From assembly GCF_024169315.1 (NCBI RefSeq), contig NZ_JALJWR010000001.1, positions 2,377,501-2,441,500 of the forward strand: a stretch of DNA of 64,000 nt, in the 5' to 3' direction. Source of the DNA: Pseudomonas migulae. Lineage in GTDB: Bacteria > Pseudomonadota > Gammaproteobacteria > Pseudomonadales > Pseudomonadaceae. Each line of letters opens with the position of its first letter. The stretch's first letter is position 1. The translations under genes and the position numbers were made by a program. Below the pieces are notes generated by a model. The model saw nothing but the letters and a program-made list of their open reading frames with translations, ran no database searches and was not told where the DNA came from. Shown here piece by piece: positions 57,180 through 64,000 of the stretch.

Positions 57180-57971
57180 TCAACGCAGACGCCCGAACCC
57201 CAACGCCTCGGCTTCCTGTTGATAGTCGAGAACAATTTGATAGTCGCCCTCACTCGCCGGCAACACCTCGCGCAACCCAAGGACTTCCGCCACATCAGGC
57301 AATTCCCGCAACGCCTCGTTCATCACCTGCCGCAGCGCCTCAACCTGCTCATCGTCAACCGTCGCAGCCGTGATATACGGCAAGGTCGGGCTGAACGCAC
57401 TGCGCACCACCACTCGCAATCCTTCCACTTCCTCTTCGGCGTGGCGCGCGAGGTAAGCAAAGGTCACGCTGTCGATGGCCGCCAGATCGGCCTGGTTTTC
57501 GCGCAGCCAGCGCAGGCTCTCGCGGTGGCTGCCGCTGACACCGACACTGGCGAAGAACTGCCCGTCGCGATGCAGTGGCGCCAGTCGCTGACGCAGCAGG
57601 TTGATGCCGCTGTTGGAGTCTTCGCCGTTGATCACGCCGCGACTGCCGAAAAACGCAGGCAAGGTCCGGCGTGAATCATCGGCGCGACTCAGCAACAGGC
57701 TGCAATGGTTGCCGCCGGTGCTGTCCGGCAGTTCGTAGCGAGGCCGGCCGACGACACGAACCTGACCGCGCAATGCGGTCATCAGCGGATAACCGCAGGT
57801 TTGGGTCAGCAGCAGGTGCGGAGACAGCCACAGTTGCATCAGCGACAGCGTTTCGGCATTGCGGCGGGTTGTGCCCAGACGTTCGAGGATTCGCGTCAGC
57901 CAGCGCTCGTTGGCCTGGCGAATCGGTTCTGGGGCGACGTACATCAGTAGTTCGGCAATGTCTTGAGTCAT
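57180..57971 (-). CDS. PhnD/SsuA-type substrate-binding-like protein without signal peptide
   Basis: 263 residues. The fold is that of PhnD-like binding proteins (ALRGQVRVVGRPRYELPDSTGGNHCSLLLSRADDSR; NQADLAAIDSVTFAYLARH). The chosen ATG at 57971 gives no signal peptide, and no transport partners are nearby. It may act in the cytoplasm as a ligand-binding or metabolic protein. Confidence 0.82.
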   Translation of the reverse strand: MTQDIAELLMYVAPEPIRQANERWLTRILERLGTTRRNAETLSLMQLWLSPHLLLTQTCGYPLMTALRGQVRVVGRPRYELPDSTGGNHCSLLLSRADDSRRTLPAFFGSRGVINGEDSNSGINLLRQRLAPLHRDGQFFASVGVSGSHRESLRWLRENQADLAAIDSVTFAYLARHAEEEVEGLRVVVRSAFSPTLPYITAATVDDEQVEALRQVMNEALRELPDVAEVLGLREVLPASEGDYQIVLDYQQEAEALGFGRLR

Positions 57972-58000
57972 CAAAATCTTCCCGGCAACGGAGTTCAACT

Positions 58001-58087
58001 GTGGGAGCGGGCTTGCTCGCGAAAGCGGTGTGTCAGGCAATATCAATGTTGCAGATACACCGCATTCGCGAGCAAGCCCGCTCCCAC
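58001..58087. repeat. REP inverted pair
   Basis: Units 58001-58023 and 58065-58087, in the 135-base gap between the desaturase and the PhnD-like gene. Confidence 0.9.
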
Positions 58088-58106
58088 AAGGGGAATGCAT
58101 TCGCAA

Positions 58107-59048
58107 TCAGTGAAATGGGTGTTTCGGGCTGTCGATCGCCTTTAGCCCATTCTCACGCCACAACTCGCCATAACCCTGCACCAGAAACCCGCCGCTGCGC
58201 GCCACCCATTGTTCGCGGCGCGCGTGATAGGCGCGGGGCAAGTCGTACCAGGGCAGGCCCGGCAAGTCGTGATGCACCAGATGAAAATTGAGGTTCAGGA
58301 ACAGCCAGCGCCATGGCCAGCCGGCTTCGTTGAGCACGGTGCGTTGCTCGGGTTGCGCATGGGGTCGGTGTTCGTAGTAAGAGCGGATCATCGCAATCGA
58401 CAGCGCCGGCACACTGATCAGCAACAGGTAATGCCACACGGGCAGCACGCTGTAGCGGGCGATGAACAGCAACATCAACAGGGTCAGTGCACCGTGGGTC
58501 AGCCACATCGACCAGGCTTGCCGCTCACCGGCTTTCAGACGTTGCAGTTCTTCCCGCGCCAGCGCCAGCAAGGCCAGCGGCGCACCGAGGATGAAGCGCC
58601 CGAGCACGGTTTTGTTCAGCCAGTGCAGGCTCTGTTCGAACAGTGAACGGCCCTGCCACTGCTCGGCGCTCAGGTAGCGGCTTTCCGGATCGATGCCCGG
58701 CAGGGTCAGGTCTTCGTCGCGGTGATGCAGCAAGTGGCTGTCGCGATACAAGGTGTAGGGATACCAGACGGCGAACGGTGCGTAGCCGAGGATTTTGTTC
58801 AGCGTGGTCCAGCGAGTGGGATGACCGTGGAGCAATTCGTGCTGCACCGACAACCAGAGCACGACCAACGGAATCAGCAGCAATGTGCTCCACCAAACAC
58901 CCAGTCGGGCACTGCCCAGCACGATGCTGAACCACGCGGTGTACACGCCGATCAGCAGCAACCAGGTCGGCCACTCGGTGCGAGCGGTCAGGCGTTGGCG
59001 CAGGGTTTCGATTTCTTCTCGGTGGGCGCTATCGAAGTAATGGGGCAT
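58107..59048 (-). CDS. Membrane fatty acid desaturase
   Basis: 313 residues. Three histidine boxes: HELLHGH near 80-86, HLLHHRDED near 118-126, and HLVHHDLPG near 265. Helices between them. Uses a diiron centre and electron donor to desaturate or hydroxylate acyl chains. The ATG at 59048 starts MPHYF; the longer TTG frame is unlikely. Confidence 0.9.
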   Translation of the reverse strand: MPHYFDSAHREEIETLRQRLTARTEWPTWLLLIGVYTAWFSIVLGSARLGVWWSTLLLIPLVVLWLSVQHELLHGHPTRWTTLNKILGYAPFAVWYPYTLYRDSHLLHHRDEDLTLPGIDPESRYLSAEQWQGRSLFEQSLHWLNKTVLGRFILGAPLALLALAREELQRLKAGERQAWSMWLTHGALTLLMLLFIARYSVLPVWHYLLLISVPALSIAMIRSYYEHRPHAQPEQRTVLNEAGWPWRWLFLNLNFHLVHHDLPGLPWYDLPRAYHARREQWVARSGGFLVQGYGELWRENGLKAIDSPKHPFH

Positions 59049-59117
59049 GGCGTTGCTCAGATCGGGGACCAGTCCCTCTCTGTGCAATGGCGCAGGGAAA
59101 TCTTGCAGATTATTTGG

Positions 59118-59220
59118 TGATCGTTCCCACGCTCTGCGTGGAATGCCTCAAGGGACGCTCCGCGTCCAGTGACGCGGAGCGTCACGGGCTGCGTTCCCAC
59201 GCAGAGCGTGGGAACGATCA
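59118..59220. repeat. GATCGTTCCCACGCTCTGCG inverted repeat
   Basis: Left arm tgatcgttcccacgctctgc, right arm gcagagcgtgggaacgatca, with an inner ggacgctccgcgtc/gacgcggagcgtc hairpin: a second extragenic repeat family. Confidence 0.88.
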
Positions 59221-59233
59221 ACCTGAAGCGGGA

Positions 59234-59344
59234 TCAATGACCGAACACATCCACCTTCTTGGCCTTCTTGTCTGCGCGCTTTTCATCGGCGGTTTTCGCC
59301 GGTTTCTTCTTTGCCGCTTTTTTTGAATCCATGCCTTTGGCCAT
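59234..59344 (-). CDS. Small lysine-rich protein
   Basis: 36 residues, about one third Lys, ending VDVFGH. GGAG lies 8 bases before the ATG, so a real gene despite its size. No domain; conserved small basic proteins of this kind occur in pseudomonads. Confidence 0.7.
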   Translation of the reverse strand: MAKGMDSKKAAKKKPAKTADEKRADKKAKKVDVFGH

Positions 59345-59447
59345 GATACGTACTCCACTCATACGGGATGTGAGATCAGGTATACACCTATCGCCAGGCG
59401 CGCGTTCTTTTATAATCACCCGCTTTGCCCAGCGACAGATCGCATCC

Positions 59448-59864
59448 ATGCCCGACACCCAGTACACCCTGCTCGCCGAGCCGTTATGGCCGCTGATGAA
59501 CAAGTTTTATCGTGCCCACCAATCGTCGATGAAAGCGGTGCGTGACGCTCAATTATGGGTCGCCAGGCGCGACGAGATCATCGGCGCGCTGTGTTTGCGC
59601 CCGGTCTCGGGCGGACATTGGCTGACCGGTTTGTTCGTCGACCCGGCGTGCCGCGAACAAGGAATTGCGGCGGCGTTGATCGTCGAAGCGGTGAAAGGTC
59701 TCGAACAACCGGTGTGGCTGTTCTGCCATCCGGATTTGCGCGGATTTTATGAACGACGCGGTTTTACCTTCGACCCGGCCATGCCTTACGCCATGGTCGA
59801 ACGCTTGAGCCGCTATGCGCGCAGCAAGCCGATGATTGCGATGGGGCTGGAACCGGTCGGATAG
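59448..59864 (+). CDS. GNAT acetyltransferase
   Basis: 138 residues. Motif A LFVDPACREQGIAAALIVEAV, then LFCHPDLRGFYERRGFTF. Substrate unknown. The ATG at 59448 starts MPDTQY. An ordinary single gene. Confidence 0.88.
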   Translation: MPDTQYTLLAEPLWPLMNKFYRAHQSSMKAVRDAQLWVARRDEIIGALCLRPVSGGHWLTGLFVDPACREQGIAAALIVEAVKGLEQPVWLFCHPDLRGFYERRGFTFDPAMPYAMVERLSRYARSKPMIAMGLEPVG

Positions 59865-59880
59865 GCGTATGGAGATCGAT

Positions 59881-59968
59881 GTGGGAGCGGGCTTGCCCGC
59901 GATAGCGGACTGTCATTCAACATCATAATTGACCGTCAGGGCCTCATCGCGGGCAAGCCCGCTCCCAC
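59881..59968. repeat. REP inverted pair
   Basis: Units 59881-59902 and 59946-59968, between a GNAT gene and the converging def paralogue. Confidence 0.9.
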
Positions 59969-59985
59969 AGGGTTTTGCGGTGAAA

Positions 59986-60525
59986 TCAGTCGTCAGCGTT
60001 GGGATCGAGATCCGGGAACATCACTTCGGTGAACCCGAACTTGCTGAAATCGGTAATCCGCGACGGATACAACCGGCCGATCAGGTGATCGCACTCATGC
60101 TGCACCACACGGGCATGAAAGCCCTCGGCAATGCGCACGACCGGCTCGCCCTTCGGGTCGAAACCTTCGTAACGAATCTGCTGATAACGGTCTACCGCGC
60201 CACGCAGGCCGGGCACCGACAGGCAGCCCTCGAAGCCCTCTTCCATCACCGGGCTCAACGGCGTGATCAGCGGGTTGATCAGAATGGTCTGCGGCACCGC
60301 TTCGGCATCCGGATAGCGCTCGCTGTGCTCGAAACCGAAGATCACCAGTTGCAGGTCGACGCCGATCTGCGGCGCCGCCAGCCCCACCCCACCGACGCTT
60401 TCCATGGTCTGGAACATGTCGTCGATCAGTTGCCACAACTCCGGGCTGTCGAACATTTCGGCCGGGACCGGCGGCGCAATACGCAGCAGGCGCTCGTCGC
60501 CCATTTTCAGGATTTCACGGATCAT
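59986..60525 (-). CDS. def: Peptide deformylase (second copy type)
   Basis: 179 residues. Motifs [18 protein letters not shown] and HECDH are intact, so the metal site (Cys, two His) and Glu are present. Removes the formyl group from new proteins. It is not next to fmt as the main def gene would be; its ATG overlaps the YihY stop by 4 bases. Confidence 0.93.
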   Translation of the reverse strand: MIREILKMGDERLLRIAPPVPAEMFDSPELWQLIDDMFQTMESVGGVGLAAPQIGVDLQLVIFGFEHSERYPDAEAVPQTILINPLITPLSPVMEEGFEGCLSVPGLRGAVDRYQQIRYEGFDPKGEPVVRIAEGFHARVVQHECDHLIGRLYPSRITDFSKFGFTEVMFPDLDPNADD

Positions 60526-61478
60526 TTGATGACTTCGTCAGTGCTCGGTTTGATCGAGTGATCCCGACCCAGTCCCGAAACGTGGTGTTTGTGTTCATGG
60601 TCGAGCTCGCCGGGGACCTTTTCGCCAGAGTCCTTGCCTTCGGTCGACATGTGTTCGATCACCGCATTCATTTCCGCACCGAGCAACAGCACCGCCGCGG
60701 AAATATAGAAGTACAGCAACAGCACGATGATCGCGCCGATACTGCCATACATGGCGTTGTAGTTGGCGAACTCCTTGACGTACAGACCGAAGCCCACGGA
60801 TGCGAGGATCCACACCACGACGGCCAGCACCGAACCCGGCGTGATAAAGCGGAACTCCTGTTTGACGTCGGGCATGACGTAATAAATCAGCGCCACGGCC
60901 ACCATCAGCAGAATCACCACCACCGGCCAGCGGGCGATGGTCCACAGCGTGACGATGAAGTATTCGAGGCCGACTTGCGCGGCGATCCAGGTCATCACCT
61001 GCGGCCCGAGCACCATCAGTGCAGCAGCGATCAGCAACATGCCGGCGATGCCGATGGTGTAGATGATCGAGAGCGGAAAACGCTTCCACGCCGGGCGGCC
61101 TTCGACCACGTCATAAGCCGCGTTCATCGCGCTCATCATCAGCCGCACACCGGCAGACGCCGTCCACAGGGCGATCACGATACCGACCGACAGCAAGCCA
61201 CCCTTGGCTTGCTGGAGCTGGTCAATCACCGGGTTCACCTGCTCCAGCGCCTGGGGCGGCAGGACCAGTTCCGATTGCAGACGCAGCCAGGAGAAGAAGT
61301 CCGGCAGGTGCAGGAAACCGATCAGGGCGATCAGGAACAGAATGAAGGGGAACAGCGAAAACAGCATTTGATAGGCCAGCGCCGAGGCATAGGTCGACAT
61401 CTCGTCGTCGACGAACTCGGTGACCGTGCGCACCATGACACGGTGCAGGCGCAGGCCTTTCATGTGTGGGAAAAACAT
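60522..61478 (-). CDS. YihY/BrkB-family inner-membrane protein
   Basis: 318 residues, six hydrophobic segments, family core [18 protein letters not shown] near 40 and [37 protein letters not shown] near 240. Cytoplasmic tail is His/Glu-rich (ELDHEHKHH). AGGAG lies 7 bases before the ATG. Function unresolved; once mislabelled RNase BN. Confidence 0.92.
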   Translation of the reverse strand: MFFPHMKGLRLHRVMVRTVTEFVDDEMSTYASALAYQMLFSLFPFILFLIALIGFLHLPDFFSWLRLQSELVLPPQALEQVNPVIDQLQQAKGGLLSVGIVIALWTASAGVRLMMSAMNAAYDVVEGRPAWKRFPLSIIYTIGIAGMLLIAAALMVLGPQVMTWIAAQVGLEYFIVTLWTIARWPVVVILLMVAVALIYYVMPDVKQEFRFITPGSVLAVVVWILASVGFGLYVKEFANYNAMYGSIGAIIVLLLYFYISAAVLLLGAEMNAVIEHMSTEGKDSGEKVPGELDHEHKHHVSGLGRDHSIKPSTDEVIK

Positions 61479-61599
61479 TAGCGTCTCCTTTCGCCGCAAA
61501 ATGGGTTGAAGTCGAGGCGACTCAGGGGCCGTTTTCTACATCAAAGTAGCCTACTTGGCGACTTTGAAACAATTTCATCGCGCAAGTTCAGGCTGACAC

Positions 61600-61626
61600 A
61601 AAAACGGCCATCCGTGGATGGCCGCT
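61600..61626 (-). terminator. Terminator of the CsbD gene
   Basis: Read leftward: GCGGCCATCC-ac-GGATGGCCG then TTTTTG, 24 bases after the stop. Confidence 0.88.
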
Positions 61627-61649
61627 TCTGATATTTATCCAAGGCCGAA

Positions 61650-61841
61650 TCAAGCCTTGTCGACGCCTTTTTTGATCGCATCCTTGGCTTTGCCCACTGC
61701 TTGCTGAGCTTCGCCTTTCCTTTCCTGCACGACGCCTTCGGCGCGCATTTTGTCGTTACCGGTGGCCTTGCCGACGCCTTGCTTGACGTTGCCGGCGGCT
61801 TCGTTGGCCATGCCTTTTACTTTATCGCCAGTGCTGCTCAT
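61650..61841 (-). CDS. CsbD-family stress protein
   Basis: 63 residues. Helical, repeating GKATGNDKMRAEGVVQERKGEAQQAVGKAKD, typical CsbD. AGGAG lies 8 bases before the ATG. Induced in stress in other bacteria; function unknown. Confidence 0.93.
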   Translation of the reverse strand: MSSTGDKVKGMANEAAGNVKQGVGKATGNDKMRAEGVVQERKGEAQQAVGKAKDAIKKGVDKA

Positions 61842-62041
61842 GGTGTTTCTCCTGTGAACAATTGAACGAGAAAAGTCGTTACACAAGGATTGACCGGAGC
61901 CGTTTGCGCGGAGTTTCATTTATTTTCCCGGCGACATTTCATCGTTCCGTGCAGGTTGGGCTTTATGTTTGCCGACCAACCCCCGAGAATGCGCAACGTA
62001 TTCAGGCCGTGGCGCTGAAGATCCAATCCCGTAGGAATGTT

Positions 62042-62419
62042 ATGAAACTCGATAAAAAGCAGGCCATTGCCCGCAGAAACCAGGAACTCGGCGGTGCTGT
62101 GCTTGGCGTCAACAACTGCCACTTCACCGAATTGAACCGCAACCGCAACATCTGGTGGTTCGATATCCCGGTGGCTCGCCTGGCCGTTGGTCAGTACGAA
62201 TGGATTCACCTGCTGATGCACACGCCGGACACCGATGAACTGCTGCACCTGAAAGTGCCGACGGTGTTCCTGCGTGAGAAGCTCGAAGGGCTGGTGGTGC
62301 GCAACCAGGGCAAGCGCAAGGCGGCGTTGAGCCTGGAATTGAGTGCGGACAAGGATTCGTACTTGCAGGACATGCGCCCGGCGGGCACCAATGTCAATTT
62401 CGCGCAGTTTCGCTTGTAA
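62042..62419 (+). CDS. Conserved hypothetical protein
   Basis: 125 residues, soluble, beta-rich (IWWFDIPVARLAVGQYEWIHLLMHTP; LLHLKVPTVFLREKLEGLVV). AGGA lies 6 bases before the ATG. Common in pseudomonads as an unnamed small protein; no domain recognised. Confidence 0.8.
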   Translation: MKLDKKQAIARRNQELGGAVLGVNNCHFTELNRNRNIWWFDIPVARLAVGQYEWIHLLMHTPDTDELLHLKVPTVFLREKLEGLVVRNQGKRKAALSLELSADKDSYLQDMRPAGTNVNFAQFRL

Positions 62420-62462
62420 CACTGGCTCCCTTTGATAAGGGATTTATCTGTGCTGAGGGGAT

Positions 62463-62598
62463 CTGTGGCGAGGGGATTCATCCCCGTTGGGCTGCGAAGC
62501 GGCCCCAATAACCTGCAGCCGCATTTCAGCAGAAACACCGCGCTCGCCGGTCTTACGACTGCTGCGCAGCCGAACGGGGATGAATCCCCTCGCCACAG
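62463..62598. repeat. Inverted repeat, GTGGCGAGGGGATTCATCCCC family
   Basis: Arms ctgtggcgaggggattcatc and gatgaatcccctcgccacag enclose about 90 bases; same family as 51755-51904. Confidence 0.85.
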
Positions 62599-62620
62599 AA
62601 GCCCGCCCATATCACTGCCA

Positions 62621-62653
62621 ACAAAAAGCCCCGCATCTGCGGGGCTTTTTGTG
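62621..62653 (-). terminator. Terminator of fadD
   Basis: Symmetric AAAAAGCCCCGCA / TGCGGGGCTTTTT hairpin adjoining the stop codon; works for the leftward gene and for the rightward hypothetical gene. Confidence 0.92.
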
Positions 62654-62655
62654 GG

Positions 62656-64000
62656 TTACGCGCCTACTTTCTTCGCGTTGATCTTCTTCAGCTCTTCATC
62701 CCGCAACTCACGACGCAGGATCTTGCCCACGTTGGTGGTCGGCAGCGCATCGCGGAATTCCACGGCTTTCGGCACCTTGTAGCCGGTGACATTCGCACGC
62801 ATGTGCTCCATCACTTGCTCTTTGGTCAGCGTCACACCCGGTTTGGCAACGATGAAAATCTTGATCGCTTCGCCCGACTTCTCGTCCGGCACGCCGATGG
62901 CCGCGCATTGCAGCACGCCCGGCAGGGTCGCGAGCACGTCTTCGAGCTCATTCGGGTACACGTTGAAACCGGACACCAGGATCATGTCTTTCTTGCGATC
63001 GACGATGCGCATGTAGCCGTCCGGCTGGATCAGCGCGATGTCACCGGTCTTCAACCAGCCTTCGCTGTCGAGCATTTCATCGGTGGCTTCCTGGCGCTGC
63101 CAGTAGCCTTTCATCACCTGCGGCCCCTTCACACACAATTCGCCGATTTCACCCAACGGCTGCTCCACGCCGGCATCGTCGATGACTTTGCACAGGGTCG
63201 ACGGAACCGGAATACCGATGGTACCAATCTGGATGTGCTGGATCGGGTTCACCGTCGCCACCGGGCTGGTTTCGGTCATGCCGTAACCTTCGCAGATGGC
63301 GCAACCGGTGACCGCCTTCCAACGCTCGGCCGCCGCCAGTTGCAGGGCCATGCCGCCGGACAGGGTGACTTTCAGTGCCGAAAAATCCAGTTTGCGGAAA
63401 CCTTCGTTGTTGCACAGGGCAACGAACAACGTGTTCAGCCCGACGAAGCCGCTGAACTTCCACTTCGACAGTTCCTTGACCATCGCCGGCAGGTCGCGCG
63501 GGTTGCTGATCAGGATGTTGTGGTTGCCGATCAGCATCATCGCCATGCAATGAAAGGTGAACGCGTAGATGTGGTACAGCGGCAGCGGCGTGATCAGGAT
63601 TTCGCAACCTTCATTGAGGTTGGACCCCATCAGCGCCTTGCACTGCAGCATGTTGGCGACGAGGTTGCGATGGGTCAGCATTGCGCCCTTCGCCACGCCG
63701 GTGGTGCCGCCGGTGTATTGCAGCACCGCCACGTCACCGCTGGCCGGGTTGGCTTCCGCCACTGGCTGGCCATGCCCCTTGCTCAACACGTCGTTGAACT
63801 TGATGGCCTTGGGCAAGTGATACGCCGGGACCATCTTCTTCACGTACTTGATGACGCTGTTGATCAGCAGGCGCTTGAGCGGCGGCAACAGGTCAGCCAC
63901 TTCGGTGACGATGACATGCTTGACGCCGGTTTTCGGCACGACGGTCTCGGCCAGGTGCGCCATGTTGGCCAGGCACACCAGGGCTTTGGCACCGGAGTCG
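62656..64000 (-). CDS. fadD: Long-chain fatty-acid-CoA ligase FadD, 5' end outside window
   Basis: The frame continues to the last base (DSGAKAL precedes VCLANM), so the N-terminal quarter is missing. ATP loop LQYTGGTTGVAKGAMLTH, GYGMTETSPV, and the GWLKTGDIA / DRKKDMILVSGFNVYPNELE signature are intact. Activates fatty acids to acyl-CoA for beta-oxidation. Pseudomonads carry two tandem fadD genes; which one this is cannot be told here. Confidence 0.93.
   Translation of the reverse strand, partial: DSGAKALVCLANMAHLAETVVPKTGVKHVIVTEVADLLPPLKRLLINSVIKYVKKMVPAYHLPKAIKFNDVLSKGHGQPVAEANPASGDVAVLQYTGGTTGVAKGAMLTHRNLVANMLQCKALMGSNLNEGCEILITPLPLYHIYAFTFHCMAMMLIGNHNILISNPRDLPAMVKELSKWKFSGFVGLNTLFVALCNNEGFRKLDFSALKVTLSGGMALQLAAAERWKAVTGCAICEGYGMTETSPVATVNPIQHIQIGTIGIPVPSTLCKVIDDAGVEQPLGEIGELCVKGPQVMKGYWQRQEATDEMLDSEGWLKTGDIALIQPDGYMRIVDRKKDMILVSGFNVYPNELEDVLATLPGVLQCAAIGVPDEKSGEAIKIFIVAKPGVTLTKEQVMEHMRANVTGYKVPKAVEFRDALPTTNVGKILRRELRDEELKKINAKKVGA

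Overview
The window is a stretch of chromosome from a fluorescent-group Pseudomonas. The evidence is the high-GC coding style, the aotJQMOP-argR arginine locus next to acsA, the gluconate genes with TAGCGCT operators, and a dense scatter of the short GTGGGAGCGGGCTTGC-type REP palindromes typical of that group. No rRNA, tRNA or CRISPR array was seen.

Layout. 1-2.9 kb: 3' part of a large leucine-rich-repeat effector-like gene. 2.9-8.5 kb: the aot arginine/ornithine transporter operon with argR, read leftward. 9-11 kb: acsA. 11.4-12.2 kb: two small secreted proteins. 12.7-14 kb: nrdB. 14.05-22.45 kb: an accessory island, partly AT-rich. It holds a tandem MazG-like protein with two zinc knuckles, an EcoRII-type restriction/Dcm-type methylase/Vsr cluster, a BRO-family antirepressor gene behind a structured C4-like RNA, an HNH nuclease remnant, and a HipA-HipB-Phd-like coupled operon. 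22.6-37 kb: assorted chromosomal genes, including a TauE permease with an AraC regulator, a small HTH protein behind an SOS box, a metallo-beta-lactamase-fold hydrolase with TetR regulator, a diguanylate cyclase, a glycerophosphodiesterase, a CorA-type transporter and PitA. 37-47 kb: LysR/SDR and PACE/LysR pairs, an ECF42-type sigma/DGPF/SnoaL operon, acetyltransferases, a LysE exporter and an AlaC-like aminotransferase. 47-50.3 kb: gluconate uptake and phosphorylation with its LacI-type regulator. 50.3-64 kb: glutathione transferases, a PAS-PAS chemoreceptor, an ECF sigma translationally coupled to a glycine-betaine-type binding protein, a desaturase, a second peptide deformylase, a YihY membrane protein, CsbD, and the 3' part of a fadD gene running off the end.

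How genes work together. AotJ/Q/M/P form an arginine ABC importer controlled by ArgR. EcoRII-like nuclease, Dcm-like methylase and Vsr form a restriction-modification set with mismatch repair for the methylated site, probably CCWGG. GntP and GntK import and phosphorylate gluconate under GnuR, and operator-like sites precede all three genes. The HipA kinase, its HTH partner and a Phd-like protein overlap by 4 bases each and look co-translated from a promoter carrying two palindromes.

The most promising material for something new is the 14-22.4 kb island, above all the paired MazG-like protein at 14185-15201 and the HipA-HTH-Phd trio. Function calls are made by reading the protein sequences; no database search was possible.
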